From SHLQ01 sp964517125 (GTDB lineage: Bacteria > Actinomycetota > Acidimicrobiia > Acidimicrobiales > SHLQ01): a DNA stretch of 64,000 nucleotides. The translations under genes were made by a program, and so were the position numbers. The notes beneath the pieces are model-generated. The model was not told the origin of the DNA. It did no database searches and worked only from the letters and a program-made list of their open reading frames with translations. Of the stretch, positions 8,828 through 16,949 are shown in pieces; positions within the stretch are counted from its first letter, which is position 1; each line of letters begins with the position of its first letter. The stretch spans positions 54,989-118,988 of the forward strand of contig CAZFBD010000004.1 of assembly GCA_964517125.1 (NCBI GenBank), written 5' to 3'.

Positions 8828-9487
8828 TCAGCCGCTGTAGGAGACGCTCAGGGCGCAGTCGACGGCTTCGGTGCGGTTCTGGTACCGGCGACGTTCGCGG
8901 CACGAACTGCTGTCTCCCTGGACGGAGACGAGGCGGGTGATGCCACGAGCTGCGAGTTGTCGACCGATGGTGTTGCGGTCGGACGGGGTCTGCAATGGCT
9001 CTCGACCGCCTGTGGTCGGGTTGCTCACCGTCACCGACCAACAGTCTTCGAACAGGACTCGGTAGTTGGCCGGATTCGGCGTCCACCACGGCGAGCCAAA
9101 GGAATGGAACGGGTCGTGCCACGGCCGAGGTTGATGTCCCCCGATGCTGACCTCGAATCCGTGAGCAGCGTCCTCGAGGAGTTCGTCGTGTGAAGCTTCG
9201 CCATCGACTTCAAGGCAGATGGCTCGCAACTCCACGAACTCCGATCCGAATGGTGCGTCGATGTGCAACGGAGCGTCGAGTTCGTAGCGGTTGCCGCGTC
9301 GTGTCGCAGTCCGAACCAGGGTGTCGCGGAACTCCGTGCCGTACTTGCCGTCGAGCGAGCTCACGTCCGAAGCGAACACGATGAGGGCCACCCGGTCGGC
9401 GACATCACGTCGCCGGTTGTCGTGCCCTCGGTAGCTCCAGCTCTCGAGCCCTTCTCCGAATGTCTCGAACCCATCGATTGTGATCAT
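8828..9487 (-). CDS. Unknown soluble protein
   Basis: About 219 residues from ATG 9487, which has a G-rich stretch just upstream; ATG 9562 would add 25 residues and cannot be excluded. The open frame extends further but would overlap the nth gene on the opposite strand. Notable regions are WSYRGHDNRRRDVADRV near the start, an aromatic- and His-rich centre (HQPRPWHDPFHSFGSPWW) and a C-terminus with three Cys. No membrane segment and no known motif; function unknown. Confidence 0.55.
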   Translation of the reverse strand: MITIDGFETFGEGLESWSYRGHDNRRRDVADRVALIVFASDVSSLDGKYGTEFRDTLVRTATRRGNRYELDAPLHIDAPFGSEFVELRAICLEVDGEASHDELLEDAAHGFEVSIGGHQPRPWHDPFHSFGSPWWTPNPANYRVLFEDCWSVTVSNPTTGGREPLQTPSDRNTIGRQLAARGITRLVSVQGDSSSCRERRRYQNRTEAVDCALSVSYSG

Positions 9488-9610
9488 GTCGCCCCACCGG
9501 TTCCTTCCCTCTGAGATCAACGTACGGAAGGCAATGAGTGGGGTCTGGCAACCAAGCGTCATTTCGGGTGAGTTTCCGAGAATCGGGACGCACGCAGATA
9601 TTGTCGACGC

Positions 9611-10270
9611 ATGAAGCGAGCGGACAAGGCCGACAGAATCGGCGAAATTCTCGAAGACCTGTACCCGAACCCTCCGGTCCCCCTCGACCACACCGACCCG
9701 TACACGTTGGTCGTGGCAGTGGCGTTGTCAGCCCAGACCACGGACAAGAAGGTGAACGAGGTGACCAAGAGCCTGTTCGCCGTTGCCGACACACCCGAGA
9801 AGATGTCGCAGCTGTCTCCAGAGGAGATCCTCTCGCACATCAAGCAGCTCGGCCTTGCGCCAACCAAAGCCAAGAACCTGTCGAAGATGGCGTTTCAGAT
9901 CCTCGATGCCGGCGGCGAGATTCTGCCGGACTGGGACTTTCTCGAATCGCTTGCGGGTGTGGGCCACAAGACCGCAAGTGTTGTCATGAGCGGAGCGTTC
10001 GGCGTCCCCGCGTTTGCGGTGGATACGCACATTCACCGGCTGGCCAACAGATGGGGCCTGTCCAACGGAACCACGGTCGAACGGACTGAGCGCGACCTGA
10101 AGGCCGTCTTCCCCGAGTCGACGTGGGCCGACCGGCATTTGCAGATCATCTTCTTTGGCCGCGAATACTGCCCGGCGCGCAACCACGACCTCGCCAGCTG
10201 TCCCATCTGTGGTTGGGCGGCGACGAAGAAGCAGATGACCTTCGAAGCAAAGCGGGACCGGTCGGGTTGA
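9611..10270 (+). CDS. nth: Endonuclease III (DNA glycosylase/AP lyase)
   Basis: 219 residues, usual length for Nth. It removes oxidised pyrimidines and cleaves abasic sites in base-excision repair. The helix-hairpin-helix LESLAGVGHKTASVV carries the catalytic Lys120, and Asp138 in FAVDTHIHRL is the conserved catalytic Asp. The C-terminal Fe-S loop is atypical: C187-x9-C197-x2-C200 and no fourth Cys, in place of the classical C-x6-C-x2-C-x5-C. His192 lies in the loop and could serve as a ligand. The ATG at 9611 begins the recognisable fold. Confidence 0.92.
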   Translation: MKRADKADRIGEILEDLYPNPPVPLDHTDPYTLVVAVALSAQTTDKKVNEVTKSLFAVADTPEKMSQLSPEEILSHIKQLGLAPTKAKNLSKMAFQILDAGGEILPDWDFLESLAGVGHKTASVVMSGAFGVPAFAVDTHIHRLANRWGLSNGTTVERTERDLKAVFPESTWADRHLQIIFFGREYCPARNHDLASCPICGWAATKKQMTFEAKRDRSG

Positions 10271-10297
10271 TCCGGTCCTGGTTGGCTCGGCTCTGGC

Positions 10298-10729
10298 CTA
10301 CAGCCCGGTCCAGTTGGTTTCGACGGTTTCCCGTTCGTTGGCAACGGGCAGATACTGCTCGACCACGCGGTTGAACCGTGCATTTGGGGAGCAGAAGGCC
10401 ATACGAAGGACCGTTTGGCCATCGTTTGTCTTCTGCACACCCAGAATCTCGACTTCGCAGAATTCGATGCCGAGCTTCAGTCGAGCGCGTGACCCAACCG
10501 GGAAGTGATGATTGTTCCGAAGGAGCACGCGGGCTCCGTCACGGGAGAGGTTCTGGGTGACCAGGAACTCCCGGTGATTGGCGACTCGGCCCAGGAGCTT
10601 CTTGGTCGCCCACAGGATCTCGCCGTTGGCGCTGACGTTGACCCGTCCAAAGAACCGCCGTTCGAGCGTGGCTGCGTCGGCACTACGCCACAGACGCTGG
10701 TAGTTGTCCTGATCATGCTGCGGCGGCAT
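10298..10729 (-). CDS. PilZ-domain protein (probable c-di-GMP receptor)
   Basis: 143 residues. A PilZ-like core is suggested by an Arg-rich stretch (LERRFFGRVNVS) and by NLSRDGARVLL, matching the D/N-x-S-x-x-G motif that contacts cyclic di-GMP, followed by alternating beta-strand-like segments. The first Arg pair is not in perfect RxxxR spacing, so the assignment is moderate. The start overlaps the end of the NYN gene by 17 bases, placing it as the last gene of a glycan and sulfotransferase operon, where it could link c-di-GMP to surface-glycan production. Confidence 0.6.
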   Translation of the reverse strand: MPPQHDQDNYQRLWRSADAATLERRFFGRVNVSANGEILWATKKLLGRVANHREFLVTQNLSRDGARVLLRNNHHFPVGSRARLKLGIEFCEVEILGVQKTNDGQTVLRMAFCSPNARFNRVVEQYLPVANERETVETNWTGL

Positions 10730-11198
10730 CGGACCACCCCTCGTCGGGCCGTGGGAGGCGAATGGAAACGTCGGCCTGCAGCCGAAGTGCTGCGCTCAGA
10801 CCGTGGTGCGGGGCAACCACCCGGGTGGAGAGCCCATGCCACCGCGCCGCATGCGCAAGCTCAGCGAATGCATGGTCCCCGGACACGATGCAGAGTTCTG
10901 CGAACCGGGAGGCGGCGTGCACGGCATCGATGTGCTCGATGAGTGCAAGGTCGGCGCCGTCGGCACCCTTGCGGGTCAGGAGCTGGGCTCGCGGGAACGC
11001 CCGCCGAGCGGCGAACGCCAGTCGTGGGTTGCAGCCAACGACCAGTTGGTCGTCGGTGCGCCGAGCCTCGGCGAGCCGAAGGATGCTCTCGGTCTGTTCG
11101 GCAATGACCCGTTCGTCCAGATTCTCGTGCACCCCAAAGAGCACATTCTCGAGGTCGACGACGACGAGTTTGCGATTCGGTGCTCTTTTCTGCTCCAC
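10713..11198 (-). CDS. NYN/PIN-like nuclease-fold protein
   Basis: 161 residues. The N-terminal VVVDLENVLFG supplies the first conserved Asp and Asn of the NYN fold; KGADGADLALIEHID supplies the middle acidic cluster, and CIVSGDHAFAELAHAARWHG gives the S-G-D motif and following helix. NYN proteins of the LabA/DUF88 group are thought to be metal-dependent ribonucleases. It follows the sulfotransferase gene by 37 bases and overlaps the PilZ gene, so it belongs to the same transcript. Role in the glycan operon is unknown. Confidence 0.72.
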   Translation of the reverse strand: MEQKRAPNRKLVVVDLENVLFGVHENLDERVIAEQTESILRLAEARRTDDQLVVGCNPRLAFAARRAFPRAQLLTRKGADGADLALIEHIDAVHAASRFAELCIVSGDHAFAELAHAARWHGLSTRVVAPHHGLSAALRLQADVSIRLPRPDEGWSDAAAA

Positions 11199-11235
11199 AG
11201 GAGAATTTCTCGACCGTTTGAACGGGCGACTTTAG

Positions 11236-12162
11236 TCAGAGAATCAGACTGGAAATTCCCGTTGATTCGCCACCGCCTGGCAGCACGAACGGATACGGAA
11301 TCTCGGCAGTGGGATCGGCATGTTCGAGCTGCTCCGCCGTCGTGGCCCAACCTTCGGCTGGCCCCCCGTACCGGTGTGCAAGGTCTCGTATCTGCGGCCC
11401 GAGCTCGGTCGCCAGCGGACCCGCATACCGGCCGGGAATGGTGGACGCGCCGCCGCTATTCGGCCGTCCGCTCGGTGGCGTCGGATTGTCGGTGGACACC
11501 TGCAGGAAGCCGAGCAGGTCGGTGAGGAGTGCCTCGGGATGCCGGGCGATGTCGTCGAACCACCCCACATACAGGCGTCCCGCTGGAAGGCGTTCGTTCC
11601 ACCGGTCGAGGTTCTCGGCGTAGCGGGCGTGCCGCCGGCGTCCGCCCTGAAGAACGAGATCGGTGCTGCGGCCGAGCCCTCGACTGCGCATGAGCGCGCC
11701 GGACCATTCCCGCTCGATCGGATTGCGAAGCAGGTAGATCACCCGAAGATCAGGGTTGATTGAGAGCGCGGCGTCGATCCCAGCGGGGTCGAGGAGTGCG
11801 TACTCGGGGGTGATGTCGCCGCCGAGCCGATCGTCGGGAAACAGCGACGCGTACCAATCGGGGGTTGGCGTTTCGAAGAAGTAGCGGGCAGCCCAGCGCC
11901 GGAGTTCCTCAGCGTCGGGTCGGTGCGCCTCGTTGGCCCGTCGGCGGCGCTCGGTTCCGAGCTGGCGGCGCCACCGTTGCGCAATGCCGTCGTCGCCGCG
12001 GAAGTTCTCGTACCACGGCCGTTGGGCCACACGCTTCTCGTCGAAGTAGTGCAGTTCCTTGACCGGAGGGAGCCAGATGTCGGGGTGGTGCTCGAGTGCC
12101 CGGTAGAGCCAGGTCGTGCCGGCCTTTTGTGCTCCGATGCACACGAAGCCCGGTCCGCTCAT
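11236..12162 (-). CDS. Sulfotransferase
   Basis: 308 residues from the ATG at 12162, whose ATGA overlaps the stop of the upstream gene. The 5'-phosphosulfate loop of PAPS-dependent sulfotransferases is seen as GAQKAGTTWLYRAL (residues 10-23) and the 3'-phosphate motif as VIYLLRNPIEREWS, both well matched to the Sulfotransfer_1 fold. The enzyme should move sulfate from PAPS to a sugar or lipid hydroxyl. A longer open frame on this strand extends upstream through the next gene and is not real. It lies in a chain of overlapping genes with a second sulfotransferase. Confidence 0.88.
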   Translation of the reverse strand: MSGPGFVCIGAQKAGTTWLYRALEHHPDIWLPPVKELHYFDEKRVAQRPWYENFRGDDGIAQRWRRQLGTERRRRANEAHRPDAEELRRWAARYFFETPTPDWYASLFPDDRLGGDITPEYALLDPAGIDAALSINPDLRVIYLLRNPIEREWSGALMRSRGLGRSTDLVLQGGRRRHARYAENLDRWNERLPAGRLYVGWFDDIARHPEALLTDLLGFLQVSTDNPTPPSGRPNSGGASTIPGRYAGPLATELGPQIRDLAHRYGGPAEGWATTAEQLEHADPTAEIPYPFVLPGGGESTGISSLIL

Positions 12163-12950
12163 GTTGCGGGCTCTCCGTTGAGCGTCGCAGCAGACTGGTC
12201 TGCCAACTCGCCGAGTGTCGTCCACATGACCGAGATCTCGGAGGCGAGATCGGCGTCGACCACCCGAACCGGGTCGACGTCCTGCGCGCCGAGTCCGGGG
12301 TCGAGCGCGTCGTCCCCACGCTCGGTCAGGCCCAGGTCCCACCGGTCGTTGACTGCTGTGACCGCACGGGAGACCGCCACGCGGTCGCCGAAGTGCACGA
12401 CGTGGACCCGGGACATGTCCGGCAGCGACCGGAGCAGCGTCTGGTGGTAGTGCAGCCACATGCGTGCGCCCAGGTCGGGGATCTGCCAGAACTCGAGATG
12501 CGACTCGGGACGCCCCTTGCCCTCGATCAGCTGACGGCTGTGCCGCATGTGCAACGAACGAATGGCCTCGGCCGGGTTGCGGTAGACGAGAAAGACCTGC
12601 GCGTCGGGAACGAGATGGAGCCAGAGGGGCAGGAACAAGCAGACTCGGGGATCCTTGAAGCCCCAGGGCTTGCCCAGGGCATTGCGGGCATCGACGAGCT
12701 CCCGCATGCGGGCCCAGGTCTCGTCGGGCACGATGGGGTCGAAGGCGCGGTGGGACTTCCAGTCGGTGCGGTTGACCTCGAGCAGGTCCTGATGGATGTC
12801 GATGACATCTTTGTCCTCGAAGTGCCCGTATGGGTTCGAGGGCTCCGATCCGAGCAATTCCTCGCCAAGGAACAGCCCGCCGAGGTGGAAGGAGCGGGCG
12901 ACGGCCGAGGTCCCGCTGCGGTGAAAGCCGGCGATGATCAGTGCGCTCAT
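12159..12950 (-). CDS. Sulfotransferase-family protein
   Basis: 263 residues from ATG 12950. The phosphosulfate-binding loop reads IAGFHRSGTSAVARSF (residues 6-21) and the later motif AQVFLVYRNPAEAIRS fits the 3'-phosphate site, so it is a second PAPS-using enzyme, more divergent than its neighbour and closer to the Sulfotransfer_3 type. Both ends overlap adjacent genes by four bases, so translation is probably coupled. Two different sulfotransferases suggest two sulfation positions on one product. Confidence 0.8.
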   Translation of the reverse strand: MSALIIAGFHRSGTSAVARSFHLGGLFLGEELLGSEPSNPYGHFEDKDVIDIHQDLLEVNRTDWKSHRAFDPIVPDETWARMRELVDARNALGKPWGFKDPRVCLFLPLWLHLVPDAQVFLVYRNPAEAIRSLHMRHSRQLIEGKGRPESHLEFWQIPDLGARMWLHYHQTLLRSLPDMSRVHVVHFGDRVAVSRAVTAVNDRWDLGLTERGDDALDPGLGAQDVDPVRVVDADLASEISVMWTTLGELADQSAATLNGEPAT

Positions 12951-13810
12951 GTGGTCGGGCTCCCGGCTGTTGGCGCTCCGCCCAAGGGGCGGACGGACAG
13001 CAGGCCACCGACGGTGGGACGGCCGGGCCGGTCCGACAGCGTCCACACGTGCTCGACGACGTGATGGTGCTTCGTGGACTCGTTGAGGAGGTCGAGGAGC
13101 TCGGCTGGAGCGGGGCCGGAAGATCCCCGAACGGCGTCCTGATCGAGGACGAACACCAGCAGACCGCCTGGCGTCAGCATGGAGCGAGCTGCAGCGAGCG
13201 TTTCTGCGGTCACTGCTCGACCGTGCAGGACGACGACGGCGGCGGACTCGGCAGGAGCGCTGACCGGATCGGTGGTCGGCACGAGCGAATGCGGTCGGGG
13301 CAGGAGCGCTTCGGTCCACCGATCGTCGGCGCCAATCTCTGCCACCTGGAGGGGGCGGGCCCCTTCGATTCCGGCAACCGAATACAGCTCGGAGCGAAGA
13401 ACTGGAGCAAGCGCTTCGCGAACAACGGCGCGGGTGACCTTGCGAGCGGCGAGCTCGGCCAGAAGGTCGTCGGTCTCGCTCGGCATCGGATGCACGAATG
13501 CAGCGTCGGGCAACGGAAGGGCCCGGGAAAGGTCGCGTCGCTGTTCCGGCGAAGCTGCGACCCGGTCGTCGGGTGTCAGAACGGGAAGAACCTGTTCGAG
13601 AGCGATGAGGTCATCTGCCGTGCACTTGGTGAGGTCGACAAGGAGCGGCTGGCGAAGGTCGTCGTCGCTCATCAGATGCCACGGAAACGAAACGGGGTCC
13701 GCAATGACGGTTCCGGCTCCCGTGAACAACGCAGCGATGGTTTCGGGTCCGGGGAGGCGGTCGTCGATGCCCGGCCCTCCGTGGCGCCCGGCGTACCGAG
13801 TGGGCGTCAT
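12947..13810 (-). CDS. Unknown protein, possible methyltransferase-like C-terminus
   Basis: 287 residues from ATG 13810, overlapping the preceding stop by four bases. No confident family. The C-terminal third has SAAVVVLHG and ARSMLTPGGLLVFVLDQD, reminiscent of the strand-loop region after the SAM site in class I methyltransferases, but no glycine-rich SAM motif is visible in the N-terminal part, so this may be an inactive or very divergent relative. The operon context of glycosyltransferase and sulfotransferases suggests a role in glycan modification. Confidence 0.55.
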   Translation of the reverse strand: MTPTRYAGRHGGPGIDDRLPGPETIAALFTGAGTVIADPVSFPWHLMSDDDLRQPLLVDLTKCTADDLIALEQVLPVLTPDDRVAASPEQRRDLSRALPLPDAAFVHPMPSETDDLLAELAARKVTRAVVREALAPVLRSELYSVAGIEGARPLQVAEIGADDRWTEALLPRPHSLVPTTDPVSAPAESAAVVVLHGRAVTAETLAAARSMLTPGGLLVFVLDQDAVRGSSGPAPAELLDLLNESTKHHHVVEHVWTLSDRPGRPTVGGLLSVRPLGGAPTAGSPTT

Positions 13811-14106
13811 GGCGTGGGCTGGCCCCATTTGGCGTTGAGCTTGTTGAATCCGTCCATGCGCCGGAGCATTGGGGCGATGGGGGAGTTGGACAGACGGTTG
13901 AGCGTCCATTGGAAGTCCTGAGCCATCAGGTTCCGCTCGTGGCGAATGGTGTCGCGGTCGCGTGAGGTCTCCAGGAGTGCCTTCTCGAGCTCGGTCACCC
14001 GAGATTGCAGATGGGCGGTGGCATACCGAAGGAAGTCGAGTTCAGCGTGCTCCGCATCGGTGATCGCGTCGGCGAGTTCGATGCCGGTGATTGGGTCGTT
14101 GGCCAT
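13807..14106 (-). CDS. Small coiled-coil protein
   Basis: 99 residues. AAGGAG at 14111-14116 lies four bases before the ATG. Residues about 15-60 have heptad-like spacing of Leu, Ala and charged residues (LQSRVTELEKALLETSRDR), predicting a coiled coil. The C-terminal half has basic and hydrophobic residues without a membrane helix. Similar small coiled-coil proteins are found next to glycosyltransferase genes and may tether or length-control a glycan machine, but that is inference. Confidence 0.65.
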   Translation of the reverse strand: MANDPITGIELADAITDAEHAELDFLRYATAHLQSRVTELEKALLETSRDRDTIRHERNLMAQDFQWTLNRLSNSPIAPMLRRMDGFNKLNAKWGQPTP

Positions 14107-14127
14107 GGTGCTCCTTCGGCGGACAGG

Positions 14128-15138
14128 CTACCGGGTGCGGGTTCTCAGCTCGTTGACGACGACGGCGAATTCGTCCCGCTCGCGTTCGAGCGTGTGAAGC
14201 GCCAGAGTGTCCTTGCTGCCACGGCGCAGTGTTGCAGCGAGGTCTCCGTCGTCCAGGAGCGAGTGGATGGCATCGGCGTGATCTTGCGCATCCTCGAACT
14301 CCGGTGCGAGGCAGTTCTCGTTGGCTCGCAGGTAGGCGCGGTTTCCGCCAACCAGTGCGCTCACCACCACGAGGTCCGCAGCCATGGCTTCCAACCCCGG
14401 CAGGTAGAAACCTTCCTCGGGGCCCGGGGCAGACAGCCATACATCGCATCGGTGGTACAGCGCTCGGATGTCTTCCCAGGTGGCGGGTCCGCGCAGGGCA
14501 TCGAACGTGACCCGGTCGTCGCCCTGAAAGCAATCCCGGACACGATCGCCAAGGTCGGACTTCCACGTGGTGTAGCCGACCCGTAGCGGGCCGACACGTT
14601 CGGGGTCGTGGGTTGCGCTGAAGTACTCCCACCCGTGCCCCTCGACGATCGTCCAGGACGGCAGGTGGGTGTTCACCACCGGCGCAACAGCATCGGCGAC
14701 CTCATGGGTCACGTGGATTCGGGTGATGGGTCGGTGGAGGAGCAGGTAGGGAAAGCCGAGATGCCAGTTCGGGTTTGCGTGTCGGGTGTTCTGGACCAGG
14801 TGAATGACGCGCGCCGGGTCGGAACCCGAGGGGAGCGCCACTTCGATGTCGGGGTGTTGGGACGGCTCGCTGAACAAAACCCAGGCAGACTCGGGTAGCT
14901 CCAGATCCTTCAAGAGGCGGAACTCGATTCGCGGGTCCTCGTGGGCCCGCACCCAGGCGGCGTGGTGCCGAATGGCTGCCTCGGGCCCGGGTAGTGGCGG
15001 TCCCCAGGCCACCGCCTTGCCGAAACCGATGTCGAGGGTGTGGTGCAGGTAGTCGAGAATCTTGATGACGCCACCAACCGGTGCCCACAACGGGAACACG
15101 ATGTGGAACGTCTCATCGGAGGCTGCCATCGGTGTCAT
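14128..15138 (-). CDS. Glycosyltransferase family 4-like
   Basis: 336 residues. The N-terminal Rossmann half contains APVGGVIKILDYL, the Gly-rich loop typical of GT4 acceptor domains. The C-terminal half contains LWLSAPGPEEGFYLPGLEAMA, matching the E-x7-E nucleotide-sugar-binding motif of GT-B enzymes (here PEEGFYLPGLEAMA). Likely transfers a sugar from a nucleotide sugar during cell-surface glycan assembly. It is the first gene of the minus-strand operon and is 21 bases ahead of the coiled-coil gene; its start faces the divergent TPR-DUF616 gene with 47 bases between. Confidence 0.82.
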   Translation of the reverse strand: MTPMAASDETFHIVFPLWAPVGGVIKILDYLHHTLDIGFGKAVAWGPPLPGPEAAIRHHAAWVRAHEDPRIEFRLLKDLELPESAWVLFSEPSQHPDIEVALPSGSDPARVIHLVQNTRHANPNWHLGFPYLLLHRPITRIHVTHEVADAVAPVVNTHLPSWTIVEGHGWEYFSATHDPERVGPLRVGYTTWKSDLGDRVRDCFQGDDRVTFDALRGPATWEDIRALYHRCDVWLSAPGPEEGFYLPGLEAMAADLVVVSALVGGNRAYLRANENCLAPEFEDAQDHADAIHSLLDDGDLAATLRRGSKDTLALHTLERERDEFAVVVNELRTRTR

Positions 15139-15185
15139 TGCGCAGTCACCCTACCCACCGAGCCCCAGGCAGTAGCGTTCATCGG

Positions 15186-16949
15186 GTGAAGCTGGCCGAC
15201 CTCATCTCGTCCCATCAGGCCGCCGGGTCACCGGTCCCCGGCGACGCTGGCTGGGGCGCTTGGATGGGGGATCTCGTGGCCGCGGCTCGGACCCTGGCGA
15301 AAGCCGGCGACCAGCGAGCTGCCGCTGACCTTCTGCATGCTGCCCGGCGCGAACTGTCCCTGCCCGCCGATGCCGACATCCTTCTTGTGGAAGCGCGCAT
15401 GATGCTTCGCTCACGTCGGCCCGGCATGTCGCTCGACGCCTTGTCCGAACTGCTGCGTGAAGATCCGGGCCACCTGCAGGCCCTTCGCTTGCGAGCCAGG
15501 GTGCTCGCCAGTCAGGGAGACCTCCGCGGCGCCATCGCCGATGGCACGGTCGTTCTCGAACGGGCCGAGCCCGATATGGATCTCCTCCGGTCCACACTCG
15601 TTCGCCTGCAGTTGATCGGCGAATGGGATGTTGCCCGAACGCTCATGGAGCAGCACCGGACGGCGCTCCCCGAGTTCGATGCCCACATCACGACGACCCG
15701 CGCCACGCTCGAACCCGACGCCACGTCGGCCGAACTGGTGGCCGCCGTCCTGAAACCCGCGCACCGGGACCTCGCCGAGGACGCTGCACCAGATGTGGTT
15801 CGTGCTGCGCTGCCGCTCCTGGAAGCCGACGTCTCCGAAGAGCCCGATGCGCCTCGCCCGCTCGAACGTCTCGGCGCGGCCGAGTTGCGACTCGACGAAC
15901 ACGCGCGAGCCATCGTCACCCACGAACGACTCACCGACCTCGATCCGCTCAACGAAGCCGGCTGGTTCGGCCTTGCTGCAGCCCATCGGGGGCGAGGTGC
16001 ATGGATTCCCGCGATGACGTCGGCGGACCGGGCACTGGCGCTGAACCCCGATTCGCATCGGGCCCGGATGATCCGGGTCGAAGCCGGTCGGGCGCTGGGA
16101 GCACATCCCTGGACCGATACCGCCGCCGATGATCAGGCCCGGTTGCTGCTGGAAACGAAGGATCCGGAGATCACCGCCGATCTCGCCGTCTTCTTGGATC
16201 GCGACGGCGAGCATCGGGATGCTGCAGCCATGCGAGCGATGGCCGGCCAGGCCCCCGACGCCCAGGCGTTGGCGACGACCGTGGGAGCAATCGACGGCCT
16301 CATCGTCTACACGGTGGTCACCGGTGGGTATGAGCAGCCGTCGGACCCCCGGGACGTGCTCGGCCCCGGCGCCGATGTGGCCATTCTGACCGACGACGTC
16401 GACGCCCTTCCGGAGTCGATGCGGTCGATTGGACGGCCGCTCGAACTCGATGCGCCCGCCCAGCTGGCAAGCAGGCATCCGAAGATGCTGCCGCACCTGT
16501 ACTTTCCGGATCACGAACGTTCCATCTACATCGACGCGAACTTCCACCTGCGCACCGACCCGCGTCCACTGGCGCAAGGGTTGAGCCAGGAAACACCCAT
16601 GACGGTGCTGTTCCACAGCGAGCGCACATCGCCGCTGGCCGAATCGCTCCTGGTCGTTGAGCGGGGGTTCGCGTCGTGGGGAGAGATTCGGGATCATTTC
16701 GATCGCCAACGGTCTGCCGGGTTCGATCCCGCATCGTCGCCGCTCTCCTACGGCGGCTTCCTGGCCCGTTTTCACGGTGACGAACGGCTGCACGGCGCCA
16801 TGGAGACCTGGTGGGACCAATTCAGCTCCGGCGTACGACGGGACCAGCTCAGCCTGGACTTCTCGCTGTGGAACCACGACATCGTCCCTCGGCGCGTGGC
16901 AATGAACAACCATCGGAACGATCACTGGGTCAGGATTCCGCATGTCTGA
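15186..16949 (+). CDS. TPR protein fused to a DUF616 glycosyltransferase-like domain
   Basis: 587 residues from GTG 15186. Residues about 30-345 are helical TPR-type repeats (for example LQALRLRARVLASQGDLRGA). From about 365 the sequence turns into a DUF616 (TOD1/MUCI70-like) domain: DGLIVYTVVTGGYEQPSDP, then KMLPHLYFPDHERSIYIDAN with a D-x-N metal-type motif, ending with DFSLWNHD. DUF616 proteins are related to glycosyltransferases. The last eight bases overlap the next gene. It is divergent from the GT4 operon and probably shares its promoter region. Confidence 0.75.
   Translation: MKLADLISSHQAAGSPVPGDAGWGAWMGDLVAAARTLAKAGDQRAAADLLHAARRELSLPADADILLVEARMMLRSRRPGMSLDALSELLREDPGHLQALRLRARVLASQGDLRGAIADGTVVLERAEPDMDLLRSTLVRLQLIGEWDVARTLMEQHRTALPEFDAHITTTRATLEPDATSAELVAAVLKPAHRDLAEDAAPDVVRAALPLLEADVSEEPDAPRPLERLGAAELRLDEHARAIVTHERLTDLDPLNEAGWFGLAAAHRGRGAWIPAMTSADRALALNPDSHRARMIRVEAGRALGAHPWTDTAADDQARLLLETKDPEITADLAVFLDRDGEHRDAAAMRAMAGQAPDAQALATTVGAIDGLIVYTVVTGGYEQPSDPRDVLGPGADVAILTDDVDALPESMRSIGRPLELDAPAQLASRHPKMLPHLYFPDHERSIYIDANFHLRTDPRPLAQGLSQETPMTVLFHSERTSPLAESLLVVERGFASWGEIRDHFDRQRSAGFDPASSPLSYGGFLARFHGDERLHGAMETWWDQFSSGVRRDQLSLDFSLWNHDIVPRRVAMNNHRNDHWVRIPHV

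Noticed and set aside
12163..13008. Long extension of the first sulfotransferase frame
   Set aside because: It overlaps the next sulfotransferase gene; the fold starts at ATG 12162.
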